Positions 12,179 to 50,200 of a stretch of 64,000 nt of DNA are shown in pieces. This DNA is from Echinarachnius parma (Eukaryota > Echinodermata > Echinoidea > Clypeasteroida > Echinarachniidae). The stretch spans positions 1-64,000 of the forward strand of contig JBAMJV010000882.1 in the NCBI GenBank assembly GCA_037951105.1, written 5' to 3'. The position numbers were made by a program, and so were the translations under genes. Under the pieces are notes generated by a model, which did no database searches, had not been told where the DNA came from, and worked only from the letters and a program-made list of their open reading frames with translations. The first letter of the stretch is position 1; each line of letters begins with the position of its first letter.

Positions 12179-13990
12179 ATGGTAATAGCAGTGATCCATG
12201 CTCATTGGCTGTTGACATATTAGATACAAAACTTGGGTTTACAAAACAGAAAATACCCAGTATGTTTCCACTTCTTTTGGTGTGTTTCATATGCAAACAT
12301 CAAATTTAAGATTTTGTACTACTTTTGTTTTAAACAATACAAAACTGTTTTTTACGAGACCTCGTATTAAGTTTTGTGACCATAATTATGTCTCGATAGA
12401 GTACCAAGCAGACCAATTCACATTGGCGATATTTGGATGTTTTGAAAAATTAAATATTGTGAAATACAAAATATATGTATGAAAGTCCTTGTTTGTTTTG
12501 TGTGTGTGCATAGACAAATATTATGTATGATGTACATAATCGCAATTACACAAATAAACACGCACAAACAAACATCTGAAAACATTCACATTGACTACTT
12601 TTTGGATTTTAGCCCTCTCCCATGCATACAAATTTTTAAAAATACAACAACATTCAATCAACAACAGATCTCTTTTTGACAATTCAAATGTCAAATACAT
12701 GTAAAACAGACAAACACACATCTACAGAAACAAACACACGCAAAAACATCTAACAATGATTTAACTAATTTTAAGACAAGTTTCATGTACATATAATAAT
12801 AGTTATATATTTATTCCATAGATTCGTTATCACAAAGGGTCAACATTTTAGTGACACAATCGTCACATCCCATATACATGTTTTATTCAATTCAATTGAC
12901 ATCACAAGAAATCATGTTCAATAAAAAAAACACACATCTCGTTCGAATTATATTGGAACTACAATGACATAATTATACACCTTTCTAAAATAATAGTTAA
13001 TCATGTACCTTTCCCTGCACTCTGGGCATTATTATCCCACTTTACTCTCTCTACAGTAATGTAATGTCCACAAATCTCCAATCATATTATACAATAACGT
13101 CATTTCTCTAACAATAAACCATCCATAACTAACCATAATCCATTTATATCTACCAAACCAATCATTACCAACATAAGCGATACTTGTACGAGCAACAACT
13201 GAACACAACTGTTAATATGATTTCAAAACAACATACTCATAAGTATCGTATATATATATATATACTTTCTAAGTTACATTACAACAAAACTCTGGACAGA
13301 AAACTACATTTATATCTGGCAAAGGGCTACGCCCACTGCTTTTAGTTTTGAACTGATTGGAGTTGAAACACAAATTTGAAGAAGAGGTGGGTGCATTGTT
13401 AAAATTATTTGTATGTTTCATTTTAGTAAGGATAAGATTATATCAAACCAGAGGAATGTATCTCTGTCCAAATTAATACCAGTAATATAAAGTGTCAAAC
13501 TTTTTGTCTTTTCTGGTCTTCATTCAAACTAACAGAAACTCATTACTGAAGGACAAAATAGCACTAACTCATTACATACATATACCTCAAAACTGCGAGT
13601 TGAGAGCTTTTGACATTTTCCTAGGATTAGTACACTGGGTTTACTGTCTTAGTAGTTGAGGGGGAAGAAAAATGTTGACATTATAAATATATTACTTAAA
13701 AGTTTCATTTTTCATTGAATATATTTTGCTTATTTGTTACTTTCAGTTGAACTTGAACTGTGAAACAAACCTTATTGATATCTTAACAAATAAATCTGAC
13801 CATTTGCATCTTGCATTGAATGCAAGTTAATCTTTGGTTCATTTGGGAATAATCTCAGTACCTAAATGCCTCTAGAGTCATGATACATTTATACATTAAT
13901 TTCTTAACTACATGCCCAATAAGAGCAAGCAAAGTAGTCAATAAACACAATTACACCTCACCAGTCATTATATTAGATTCATTAGATTAG

Positions 13991-14290
13991 ACTATTTTAC
14001 ACCAAATTCGCATCTTAAAAAGTTTTTCATGTGCAATGTAGCTTATGATGTATTGTAGTTATTTCTCAGACATAGCAACCAAAAAATTAAGGGCAGTGAA
14101 ACAAAATTGGTATGATAAGATTGGATAATTAGATAACCAACCATATAGACTATCTTACACTAAATTTGCATTTCAGGAGTTTCAAATGTCCAAAGTAGCT
14201 ACCGATCTATGGGATTTCTCTGACATAGTAACACAAACATTAAGGGCCATGGAATTAATATTGGTATGATAAAATTAGATATTAGATATA
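13991..14290. repeat. Local tandem duplication, 158-bp displacement
   Basis: ACTATTTTACACCAAATTCGC at 13991 and ACTATCTTACACTAAATTTGC at 14149 begin two diverged units. Both contain a TCTCAGACATAG or TCTCTGACATAG block, ATTAAGGGC and TTGGTATGATAA in the same order. Confidence 0.7.
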
Positions 14291-14578
14291 AATTGGGAAC
14301 ATAATGTAAAAATAGATTTAAATGCTATTAACAAATTAGTCTTCTTCTTCTAGCATATTACTTCCTTGTTAAAATGCAATGTAACCAAAACAAGGAAACA
14401 ATTAAATCAATGAGGGTATACATTGTTTTAAAGTAAGTTTACTGAACTACTCAAGTTATTCCTAGAGGAAAACAGAACATGAGTTAAATTTAATCACAAG
14501 TAGAAACTGCTTTTAATGTTCATATATCAAAAGTAATTCATCGGAAAAGCTATATCAATTAATTACTCCTAGAGACTA

Positions 14579-14815
14579 ATGGAAAACAAAACATGCATGA
14601 TATTTGAGTCACGAGTAGAAACTGTCTTAGAAACTTTTTTTTTTAGTTTGCCAGCTGATTTAAGATTGTCTCCAACATTAGATATTTTTAAAAGAAATTT
14701 GAAGACATATTATTTTTGCTGTAGGTTATTGGAGGTTGTAAAGCGCATCAATCAGTTTTTTAATTGGAAATGCGCTATATAAAAATGAATTATCATTTAT
14801 CATTATTATTTAGAT
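14579..14815 (+). pseudogene. 3' end of a dead non-LTR retrotransposon
   Basis: The frame reads SLPADLRLSPTLDIFKRNL then KTYYF, the characteristic C-terminal end of CR1/Jockey-like LINE ORF2 proteins. It is followed by AAATGCGCTATATAAAAATG and an ATT-rich tail. Only the last 40 or so codons remain. Confidence 0.65.
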
Positions 14816-15708
14816 TTTCAAACATCAACGGTAATGCACCAGCAAAGCCAAAGCTATTATTACGTTTTTAATTAACCATCTGTCCTATAATTGTAAAACA
14901 TCCAAGTTTATTCACTTGCTATGTCATATCAAACTGTTCCATTATTTGTTTTAAACTTTATCCTACAATTTATTGTAAAACCTTTCTCATGTTGATCTCA
15001 AACATCAAAAGTAATTTACTTGAACTAATATAAAAAGTTGTATCATCACTCTGTTCTCAAAACTGTTATTGAAGCATACGTTGAAAAAGAAATGTACAAA
15101 AAATCCTAAATTACAAACTCTGAGCTGCACCAGGGATAGGTTATCATTTGTTAATGGTTTCGGATTTGTTACTGTTTACTGACAATCACAAAGAAAACGA
15201 TATGTAAAACATGCAAACAAACCATCTGCTTACATAGTCATTATCATCAAGTAGTGTTGCAGAGCGCACTGTGGTCTTTTAACTCTAATAATGCAAATTG
15301 CAAATGCAAAACAGCTCTGATAATGAAACATATCAATGATTATCTAATTGTTATTGTTATTAATTATTATTAACTATAATAATGCAAATGCAAAACTACT
15401 CTAATAATGCAACATATAAATGATTATCTAATATCCAAACGTTATTGTGTGCTTACAGACTAAGAATTAATCTTCCATCACAAAAGTACTGCTCATTTTT
15501 ATTATTCATCACATTACTGGAATGCATTATCATTAACACAGACACACAATGAAAGCCTGATTATAGTCTTAGATTACGGGCCTACCACAATCAACATCTG
15601 TCAAAATTGTATCAACTTTTAATCCTTTCTCTGTTAACAATTTGTTTCCTTTTTCATGAAAAATCACTATCACAGTATTTTCTCACATATTTCTCATAAG
15701 AACTATGG

Positions 15709-15714
15709 TTTATT
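15709..15714 (-). promoter_or_regulatory. Candidate polyadenylation signal of ATP6V1A
   Basis: AATAAA on the minus strand lies about 0.93 kb past the ATP6V1A stop codon. It is the clearest signal I see in that interval. The choice is inference. Confidence 0.35.
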
Positions 15715-16024
15715 AAGAAGTCCTTGTCTTATAATATACCATCGAAAGCTGCATATTATACATGCAGGTTCTTAAAATGAAGCAATGAAATGTAAATATC
15801 ATCCTAAAACATATAAAGTAATAAATCCTGTATATCATAATGGGAGCACAAAAAAAAACATCACAAGAGGCATAAAATACTGAAAATGTTGAACATAACA
15901 CAAATGTTCGCCTCGAACTGGCCAATTCTAATTTGGCCCATTGCACAATTTGAAAACACAAATTCTCAGTATACAGGACACTAAACTGGTGGAAGTCATT
16001 ATACATGTACAGTACTATTATACA

Positions 16025-16207
16025 TACAGTCTAACCTGTCTTAGTGGCCACCTGTGTATAGCAGCTGACCTGCCTACAGTGGCCACCAAAGTGATCCCCT
16101 GCAGATGAAAACAATGTTATGGAACCTGTCTAGATAGAGGTCACCTGTCTATCGTGGCCACTATTAATGTTTCCCTTAGTTGGTTACTATACACAGGTTT
16201 GACTGTA
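16025..16207. mobile_element. TA-flanked MITE with TACAGTCAAACCTGT ends (mariner-like)
   Basis: TACAGTCTAACCTGTCTTAG at the left faces the inverted TACAGTCAAACCTGTGTATA at the right, with TA at both tips. Internal GTGGCCACC blocks occur twice. A second copy, split by a large insertion, spans 57179-57213 and 61486-61640. Confidence 0.75.
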
Positions 16208-16647
16208 CTTTGTACCAACTCTTATAATGCTAATACAGCTTATTTGACCTGTAGCAACAAGACTATAATGTTGCAATTATAACTGTGACAGTGGAAAATA
16301 CATTTGAGTTTACGTCAATGTTATTGATAGATATGATACTTTTTGGGGGGTATTTGGTTGTCATTACAGAAGTATAACAAACTATATATTACTTTCATGC
16401 TGATATTTCAAAGAATTAATGTATACCCAAAATCAGACAATTTACATATTGCAACTGGATAAGCGTTTTGATGTAACAGGTCACATGAATTGCATTTCCA
16501 CCTTAAAGTGGAGCACCCTGACATATAAAGAGTTAATTGAAAAAAACCACCTCCAACACCAAATGCTAGGCATGGGACTACACAAAGGATACAGCTATAT
16601 GTTTCTAATTGCTATATGATGGGATACATATATAGTTATATATATTT

Positions 16648-40285
<23,638 letters not shown>

Positions 40286-40448
40286 GCTGGATTGCAAGTT
40301 GTGTTTCTGGATTCGATAATTTTAGTTTTAAAAAACCTCCTTTTCCTTGTCCTAAAAGTTGAAGTAAAATAAAAGAAAGAACATAGAGGATTAGAAATTA
40401 TAAGCTTGATTACACCAGTTCTCCAATAACACCTCTGGATCGTTGGGC

Positions 40449-40712
40449 ATTCTCTACCAAAGTCCTAAGTGGCCCACGACGCGACTTGGCATGCATGACT
40501 CTTACTAAGTCATGTAAGTCTTAGTCTTAATTTCTCAAAGACAAAGAACGGAGGCTCTTTACAAATTGCTTAGTCTCTGGTCTCTTGTCTCACTCTCACC
40601 GAGTCACGTCTCAGCAGTCAGCACTCTCTGTTCTTTTTGTCATGCATGCCAAGTTGTGGGCATGCTTTGCCGGCTTGCCTTAGCTTTTTAGGCTTAGACT
40701 AGTTAGAGAATG
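40449..40712. mobile_element. MITE with GCATTCTCTA ends
   Basis: GCATTCTCTACCAAAGTCCTA faces AGTTAGAGAATGC. Inside, CTTGGCATGCATGAC and GTCATGCATGCCAAG are inverted. It lies just upstream of ATP6V1A coding exon 1. Confidence 0.55.
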
Positions 40713-40919
40713 CTGAGCACTGCTGATCGACGTTGTTCTTCTTACAGTTACAGCACGCCTGCGTCGCGATGTACACTAGCGAATGGGAAACTGTATGGCC
40801 AAGTATGCCCAAGTATGCCCAAAAGTCACACTGCCGTATAGCAGTAGTGACTTCACTAACCCCCGTTTTTTTTTTGTAGGACTGTATATGACGTTAAATT
40901 AATCACTGTGTTTTTTTAT

Positions 40920-41600
40920 TTTCTCACCAAACTTTGCAGATCGTGCTAGATGACAGGTTTAAAATCCTCCATTTGGAGGCGTCACGTTGCCCCTAGCTAA
41001 ATTGAAATGGGCTACAATTTTATTCGTTGGTCCTGAACTGCACGTCAATCCAGCATCACCGCACACGTAATAATGGCGTTCACCGTGTAGCTAGCGCAAA
41101 TTGTATTACGTCATCAATCATACGAACTTGTTTTGGTCGGAAGCAAGGCTCATCATCAACTGTTAAAACTGCAAAGTAAAAATGTATAATTTAATTTAAT
41201 GTGTGTACGTTTTTTCATAAAAAATAAATATATTCCATCGTATTTTATTTAATTCTATTCAAAAATCAGTCGTTACAATTTTTAAATCCATATTCTTTAA
41301 AAGTTTGAAAAACAACAATTCGCAAGCAAAATACGGTAGTTTCATCTCAAGCGCACTCAGTGGCACACACTTTATTTCCGATTTGACAGGCATACAATAA
41401 TGTGCGTAAGTAATTTACAACGTATCAATTCATGGCTGGACGAAGACTACCTAACGAAAGGTCATTTCAGCAACACACTTTTCACGGTACTTCCGTCGCA
41501 AGCGTGTGCGATGATCAGCGCTCGACGCGACTGCATGGCAAATGAACGTGAAATATTGGCTGATTCATAGCAAGAAAAGTGGGTAAGTATCAAAAACACA
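40920..41600. promoter_or_regulatory. Candidate promoter region upstream of ATP6V1A
   Basis: The sequence becomes CpG-richer than its surroundings (41040-41160 and 41450-41590), with a CRE-like TTACGTCA at 41104. On the minus strand CAAAGTTTG then GTGAGA near 40931 could be the donor of a 5' UTR exon. On + a donor-like GTGGGTAAGTATC follows CpG-rich sequence near 41580. Placement is inference. Confidence 0.35.
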
Positions 41601-42884
41601 TCTTTCAATGATTTAATTTCACCTTATAGATTACAAATGTCATGTCATAAGTGGAATGAATGAACGGGGAGAAACCCTACCTTACGTTTTGATGTAGGTG
41701 GGGATGTGGGTACCTGTATAGGTACCCACATGTAATGGGGATGAGTTACAGTTACAACTTACAGTTACTGTGACGCCAAATATATAACACAAATCACCAA
41801 GATACTATTAAATTACTAGATAGTGAATGTGAATCTGAAACTGAAAGATCAGATTATCTGATCAAATGAAATAGTATCGTTAACATTAAAATTGTTAAAC
41901 AATTTTATTTGTATTTAATTTATTAAACTATTATTTAATTGAATTAAGATGTTTAAAATTAAAGACAAAGTCTTTTAAAAGTTTAAAATCAATAATAATA
42001 TAAATTAAGAATGATATTTATAAAAAGTGGACAAACAATGACATGAATTAATCATTCATCATGATCATGCATTTGAAGATTCAATACATTTTTTCTTTCT
42101 TTCTTTTATGACAGATCAATGACATTGACAATGAAATTTAAAATAAACGAATGATGAATTAATTAATTTGCCTTGCTTGGTCACTCGATATTCACCGGTT
42201 CTGAATTGTTCTTTTTCTTCCCACGGGCAACACAGGGGTCAAATGATCATATCCTAAGAATCGGCAGAATTTGCATCCATGAAATATTGAACATCAGGTT
42301 ATAAATCGGCTAAACCATCCACAACTCCAACTCAGCTCAGCTAGCTCAGCGAGATCCACAACATGCAAGTCAGTGCAAATTAGATGGCCCAAAAGTCGCC
42401 CCTATATATTCAGTGCAGTATACAGTGACTGCTGTAATATCACATGATTATTGTACCTGTACATTTTGTCGAGTTTTAGACGATTCGAATGCGTGGACAC
42501 CTTCAGCTCGGCCTTCAATTATTCACTAGACATACAAATACATTGTTCGTTTTCAAGTGACCGCACTGTCGGGGAAAAAGAAAGAAAGATACAATTAGAG
42601 AAAGAAAATAAAAGAGATCTAGTAGCTAGATATTTGATCGGTCAAACAGTTCTGACTCTCACCCACTCACAGTTGCTTTCATTGTTTTATAAAATGGGTA
42701 GAAGAATCCCTGCATTCTGATTGGTCAATTAGCGTGCAAAAGTCTTTACTGATGCATGGCTCACTTTAGTTTGATTTTATAATAATGGTATTTATTCAAC
42801 AAAATGTCACATTCACAGCTACAAGCTGAATTGCAGTGTCATTTTGCAACAATATTTACAAACATGGAAATAACATTAATAATA

Positions 42885-43105
42885 ATGATAATAATATTTT
42901 CGATTTATATAGCGCCTAATATGATTGATAATCATCTATAAGCGCTTTACAATTATATTATATTATTACCCCGGTTATTGGATGCATACTTCAAATTAAT
43001 CCAGCACACAAATTAGTGCACGTTTATTCCACTCCCTGGGGAGCATTCCAGACAGGCAACCTCGAAGGTGCACACGATGCTAAGGAACTTCACAGTTTTT
43101 GCGCT
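42885..43105 (-). mobile_element. SINE-like element, second copy
   Basis: On the minus strand it contains GGAATGCTCCCCAGGGAGTG, as in the copy at 11925-12178, and ends with GCGCTATATAAATCG followed by AT-rich triplets near 42885. It is more diverged than the first copy. Confidence 0.6.
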
Positions 43106-43654
43106 CATTTTATAAAACAAATGCTGCACAGGCATATTTCGTGGATCGAAAAAAAAAATTAAATTTATATTAAAAAATGTAATATCATTTTAAAAAATAA
43201 AAACAAAATAAATGAAATTAATATTAAAAAATGTATATCTTGGAATGGTCTAAAAACCCACTCGCTAAACTCGTGCATCCAATTCTTACCGATCCACTGA
43301 TTCCTGCATTGTGCATCATTTGTATAATGTGTCTCCACCTCCTCCTCCCCCCCCCCCCCCCCCCCCCCCAATATCTATACATGTGTCTATATTTGTGTCG
43401 TGTTGGTAGCTTGCATGTATATTATTTTATCACCTGACTTAGTAAAATACAGTGCATCAGCTGCCATGTAACATTTGTAACTGCTACATGGCAAAAAGCA
43501 GTGTTAACCGCATGTCGCACGCTGCAGAAGAGATTGTATTATGACGTCACAATGAGAACCACAAAAATGTATGTTGTTTTTTACTGATTTCAATTTCAAT
43601 GCGTGTGCATGAATGTGTATAATTATTGAAGCCCCCGGATTGAGTCAGATGATA

Positions 43655-43855
43655 AAACAGTTGTTAACTTTGCTGTCTGGAAAATCATGGAATGTTCCCC
43701 TCGGGATTTAAAATGCTATTTCGTGAAGAAAATAAGTCCCGGCGACTACGTCTTGGGACTTATTTACTCTTCCCTCAATAGCATTTAAAATCCCTCGTGG
43801 AACATTCCGTGCTTTTCCTTCCACCACCAGTTAACAACTGTATAATGTTGTCTAG
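43655..43855. mobile_element. Palindromic MITE
   Basis: ACAGTTGTTAACT at the left faces AGTTAACAACTGT at the right. GGAATGTTCCCCTCGGGATT then TAAAATGCTATT faces AATAGCATTTTAAATCCCTC then GTGGAACATTCC, and AATAAGTCCC faces GGGACTTATT. The arms are about 90 bp around a short loop. Confidence 0.7.
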
Positions 43856-43914
43856 CTTTTATTTGCCCTGACGAATATCCTGCTAAGATTGATAGGCTTA
43901 ACATACGACTCTCA

Positions 43915-44560
<646 letters not shown>

Positions 44561-45117
44561 ATGTTTGTTTGCCAACCATCCACACGCCCGTAGCCGTTGG
44601 GGGGGGGGGGGGTGCGTTGGGTGCGTACGCCCCCCTCTGCCCCCCCCCCCCCCACCCAAAAAAAAAAAAAAATCAGAAAGGTCTCGGGCAACAATCGGTC
44701 GTGTATAACAACCCCCCCCCCCCCCCCCCCCCCCCGTATATGACTATAATGGTTTAGTGGTGACTGACTCCACTCTTATCTCAACCCTCACAGTGTTATG
44801 CGTTTTTTTAAAACTCAAAATATTTAATTATCAATCATATTATCATAATTATATTCCACAAACCGGCACAGATACATCGTGCAGACAAGTAGTTCGGTTA
44901 CGAGAGTACAGACGTGCATGCATGTATTAGTAAGCCGAGCGTATATAGGCCCCGTGATCAGATGGCAGATGCACAAAGATGAGGTGTCATGTACGTGGAA
45001 TCAATGTCAGGTTTCAGTTTTATGCAATAATTGCAACCAAATTGAACCAATTATTATAAAAACAATTCATAATCATCAATAAAATATTTAAATAAAGCAC
45101 TCATTCAGTAGGCTCAG

Positions 45118-45955
45118 TCATATTTCAGCTGTCGCTGGACTCGGGTGTAATACCAGACGACTGGCTATGCGCCAACATAACTCCTGTATTCAAAAAAGGA
45201 GACAAATCAGACTCGGCAAATTATCGGTCCGTAAATCTCACTTCTGTTTGTAGTAAAGTTATGGAACACATACTTCACACAAACATGATGCACCATTTGG
45301 ATACACACAAAATCCTATGTGAACAGCAACATGGATTTAGAAAACAACACTCATGTGAAACACAATTGATTTCTACCATACATGACATAGCCCTGGAAGT
45401 TGACCAGAGACAACAGGTCGATGTGATTATTATTAAATTTTGATTAATAAAATAGAAGCAATCCAAAACAGGGCCGCGCGTTTTGTAAGTGGGGACTATA
45501 GACGTAAGAGTAGTGTCACTTCGATGAAACAGAAACTGAATTTGGAAACGCTACAACAGCGACGCAAAATAAATCGCCGAACAACATTCCACGAAGCAGT
45601 TGCGGGTCGCCTCGCCGTGCCAGTGCAAACGGTCTTGCGTCCGGTCCGAAGGAGTCTCCGGAACACATCAGTAAACAGCTTCATTCCGATAAACGCCAAC
45701 AAAAACTGCTACAAATACTCCTTCATACCCCGGACCATACCAGAGTGGAACTGATCACTGCCGCTAGAAATAACAACAATACAAGACAAGAACAAGTTCA
45801 AGCAAGCAATTCAACCTCAAACACACGAGCAAAGCAACCAGTAAACCAGACTCTCTTCCGCGCCAACAAGATCTGCGCAACTACCCTGCCCGGTTGGCCC
45901 CTACCCTGGGCCGTTGGGCAGTATACAAGAAGAAGAAGAAGAAGAAGAAGAATTA
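45118..45955 (+). pseudogene. Internally deleted non-LTR reverse transcriptase
   Basis: From 45128 the frame reads VIPDDWLCANITPVFKKGDK, then SANYRSVNLTSVCSKVMEHI, then QQHGFRKQHSCETQL: reverse transcriptase blocks 1-3. At about 45440 it jumps to IEAIQNRAARFVSGDYRRK, then TIPEWN, the C-terminal part. The catalytic core is missing. It ends in an (AGA)n tract at 45928-45950, a likely tail. It is a dead LINE. Confidence 0.85.
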
Positions 45956-46879
45956 GAATAAACATATGATCAAAATCAAATTCTCAGTAACTTTTTACAA
46001 ATTACATTTACAAAAATGACATACAAGAATAATGATTTTAAAAAATCCTTATCTCTGTCAAGAGGGATGACAGTTTGACGACTTGCAATTATTTTGTATA
46101 GAATTTTGCAATATATCTTATAAATAAAAATTGTGTTCACCAATTTTGTAGGCTATAGTTCTATAAATAGCATTATACAATTGTCGTTTCAATACAGTAG
46201 TATCGGATCAACCAGTTTTAAAATTTGATTAAGTTTTATTAATCATGCACAAACTGACAATCTCCAGATAATTTGAGACATAATTGTATAAACAGGTAAG
46301 CCCAAAATATCATATCTCGTCGAATTTTGTGTAATAATGTTTTAAGTTTTCTCTATGCATATAGAGCACCATTTATCAATCCTTTTCACTTCGCATTTAT
46401 GGCCTATTCGAGACATTGCACCTTTCCTGTATGTCACATTATTATCAATTGCATTTACTATTCATTCAATCTGTTTTATATTTAAATACAAATGAATATA
46501 CCCGCAAGGGCTTGTTTGCATTGGGGTTTCTCGATTTTGTGTATTGTCTCCTTATGTTTTTGTTTTGGTCAACTTATTATTTTTTTTGTTGGGGGGGGGG
46601 GGGGGGGCACTGCCATCATGCACCAGTTTGCCCCCGTATTAAAAAGCTACGCTATACATGAGATATATGGAGACAAGAAATCGATGCAGAGATTTCAAAC
46701 GGTCCCGTCCATTTTTTCTGTTGGCAAAACATTTATTTCCATTATGAAATTCAGGCCATTTTGTATCTCTATGTCTGATTTCTTTTCTTTACCCTAACTA
46801 GGTGCATTAATCTCTCTTATCAGCGAGTCATCCGATTTTAACGAACTCCCGTTTTGACGATAGGCGAAAAACTTTAGGA

Positions 46880-47221
46880 CGAAATGATTTTGAGGGTGCG
46901 TACTGCGGCGAGCGCGCGTTATATAGTCTTCATGCAAAGTAATACATGTATTTTCTATTCTTATAAGTTATTATTGAAATATTTTACTTCATAATTTCTT
47001 CAGGAATATTGTATAAGACGGTGTTTGAAGATTTTTTTGTTATCCACTTGATGAGACGAATAGAGAAATAAGTTCAGAATGCTTTTTTTCTTCATTTCAA
47101 TAATATGAAATTACTCCACGGATTATCCTATCTGGCTGGAGATCAGACTAGCTAAATCGTGCTACAATCTTGTCAAAGTATCTCTCGTCACGTCAGGGAC
47201 AGAGACATTTTAATCAGCAAA
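46880..47221 (+). promoter_or_regulatory. Candidate NAA50 promoter and 5' UTR
   Basis: CpG-rich stretch GTACTGCGGCGAGCGCGCGT followed by TTATATAG at 46919, about 300 bp before the NAA50 start codon. Placement rests on composition and position only. Confidence 0.4.
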
Positions 47222-50200
47222 ATGACCAAGTAAGTAAAGCTTTGAAGATTGGAGATATGTTTGTATCGATATATATCATAATGAATATTGAGTGATCGCT
47301 TTTTGAGTGATGAATAAGCACTGTTTGCTAGTTTGTGTGTGACTTCTTGGCCCTAGTCTGTGAGAGTGCAACTGCAAGTGTAATTGTGCCGCACAACGTG
47401 CAGTGTGATTCGATTGTGTAGCTAGTTAGATACGGGAGTGTAGCCCGGTAGCGAGCGAGCCCGACCCGCTGCTAGCTGCTGTGCTTGGGAGTTCTAACTT
47501 CTATCCGGCGCATGCATATTCATGCATGATAAATTAATGCATGTATTCATGGCTGCTCAGGCTCAGCTGCATAGCGCATAATAACTCAAGTGAACGCTAG
47601 CGCGGAGCGCTAGCCTTCAAGGTCATAGTGCCCCCGAATTTATGATCTAAATTCTAATGAGTAATGTCAGTGTGCTTAAAATTATACATATGATACGGTA
47701 CTTACCACCGATTAGATGATACATATGTGATGCAACTATGGTTGGGGTGGATCAGAATCATGATTTTTCGCTCCATTCTGCATCAAAATGAGTGATTTAT
47801 GCACATCATCGACTTCTATCTGTGTTGTATCGCGACTTCTGAACGATCGATTACCGTACGACCACTAAACGCGCGAGTCAGATCTGCCGTCTATTCGGCG
47901 GGCGCGGTACTTGAATGGAGACCGTTCGCGCGATCATCGATCGTTCAGAAGTCGCGATACAACACAGAAGTCGAGGAGGTGCATAAATCACTCATTTTGA
48001 TGCGGAATGGAGCGAAAAATCATCATTCTGATCACACATACACTCATCGCCATTCACTTACGTGTTCGAACGTGCTGTTGACATGCACCACACACTACGA
48101 ACTATTGCACGAACGGATGGCTTCCGGGTTTGCTTCCGGGTTTCGTCGAGCGAGCGACGTATTCATCTAATTACGTGACGTCACTACTACGGCAGCATCG
48201 GCTGATTTTTATGAATGAAATGGATGCGCATGCGCACTAGCTTACCCCTACATCTGCGTGCGGTGTGCTACAAGATTCTGCTTGCAACTGTGCTTCATCT
48301 GGTACCAAACTCGGCCTAGTTTCCACTTTTCTTCTATTTTTCACGATTTTTTGAAAGTGCTGTTCAAGAGCGGAAAGCCCATACGATACCTTGGTCTTAC
48401 TGTGATTTCGGTAAGTAGTATACTTTTCATGATATTCTTACGAATTTCCGTCGGTGTCGCATCGTGTTCGTGGATGTTTCTAGATTGATAATGTCTATGT
48501 ATAATACCTGTGTTGTGGTTGTATGAGAGCAGTCGCTGTAATATGCATGGAATTGTACCGTCTCAGTAGATCGACAAATCTATCGCTTTCATGGCCTTTT
48601 TGACATTATTATTGTTATTTTCACTGTCGGCATTCTATCGATAGACGCAATCTATACACTGTGCCTTGCGCAGTAAGAACACCGTAACTCGAGAGTAAAA
48701 GTTAGTTACGGAAAATGATTTTTTTGTTCATATAAACAACGCTCGAAATTAACTTTTTTTGCTGGTGGCCCGATCGGGCAAGTAGAATTGGTATTTATCC
48801 AATATTGGTGGCCCGAAACAGAAATTTGGTGGCCCGAAAAAACAAGGAAAAACAAAAGAAAACGGTGACCGGTAATCTTAGCTTTTCATAAGAATTAATT
48901 AATGAAAATAACATCTAAAATCACCACCCTGATCAAAAATCCGTAAAGGAATATATAAACCCAACATTGAATCAGTAAAAGGTAATTTTGGAGTGATGAA
49001 ATGTTACAATTTCAGCCCTTTCTCTGTGCGATTTTGTCAACTTACAAGTTGAAAGTTGAAATTATACACAAAACAACATGCATGGGACTGAACTGGAACT
49101 CTCACAAAATTGGCATGAAACATCTACAAAAGTACAAACCTAGATCAAACAAAATCTGTACTACCTTATTATGAGTCCTATATTTGAAGTTCTTTCAAAT
49201 TATGTGATGCTTTGAAAGATAATAAGGCCTTTCTGGCTTTCTTGCCCAAACGAATTTGCGCAAATTGGACTGAATTGAAGACAAGTCAAAGCATAGTTGC
49301 AGAGTTGACTAGACTGTGTGTGGCTATGCGAATTGCTGTATTAAGCTGATGTACATACCGTCCCCATTTATAATACATGGGGCCGGGCCAGTACAAGGTA
49401 CCAGCATGTGTGTACACTTCTAGTTCTACTTGTATGCACTAGTAGTAGACTGGTAAATCAGTCTTTCTCTTTGTTGTTTGTCTCCCCAAGACGTCATAAT
49501 TTTCATAGGCACCTCCAGAACGAGATGAATTTTTCTGTCTAATCACGCACATTTCTCCAGATTATCGCCGTTAGCAGATTTGCGCTCGCTATTTTGTTGA
49601 TTTTTTCCACTGATTTCCTTTGTTTTTTATGCCTGGTTTTGGCGATGTTTGAAATGTCAAATTTTCAGATTTACATTTGGAAATCTTACTGGCCCAATCG
49701 GGCCACTAAAATAGAGCAATTATGATTTTTTGGTGGCCCGACAGAGATTTTTGGTGGCCCCGGGCCATCGGGCCTGTGCTAATTTCGAGCGTTGATATAA
49801 AACACCACATTCTCACCTATTGAGCGACATTTGTAGCCCTATCAATACATTTAGGGCTGCTATAATATATTAACTCACCGATCTCGTGTGTCGCTATACA
49901 TGTCATTCTATAATTACGGCGATTTGTGATATTTTCCACGATTTTCCATGACTCTTCATCGGTCTTTCGCGGTACTTTTTGTTCAAACTGCAAAAAAAAA
50001 AAATATAACGTGCATCCATATCCGTATGCGCGAACACTTTTTCAGAAACTTAGGCAGCTAGGTACGGTACAGCGCGTGCGCCGCAAAGCTGCTATAACTT
50101 GGCGCGCGCAAAGCTGCTATACAGAACTTGAGCGCGCCAAGTTATAGCAGCTTTGCGGCGCGCGCGCTGTACCGTACCTAGCTGCCTAAGTTTCTGAAAA

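Larger units (their letters stand above)
7323..16647. other. Intergenic region between G-gamma and ATP6V1A
   Basis: It begins with the G-gamma 3' UTR (candidate signal at 7804) and ends with the ATP6V1A 3' UTR on the other strand. In between are transposons listed separately, poly-C runs (7388, 7997, 9150, 10399, 11717) and AT-rich sequence. From 12200 to 14570 and from 14820 to 16020 I see only diverged local duplications (for example a block with GATTATCTAAT at 15338 and 15422) and no gene. Confidence 0.65.
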
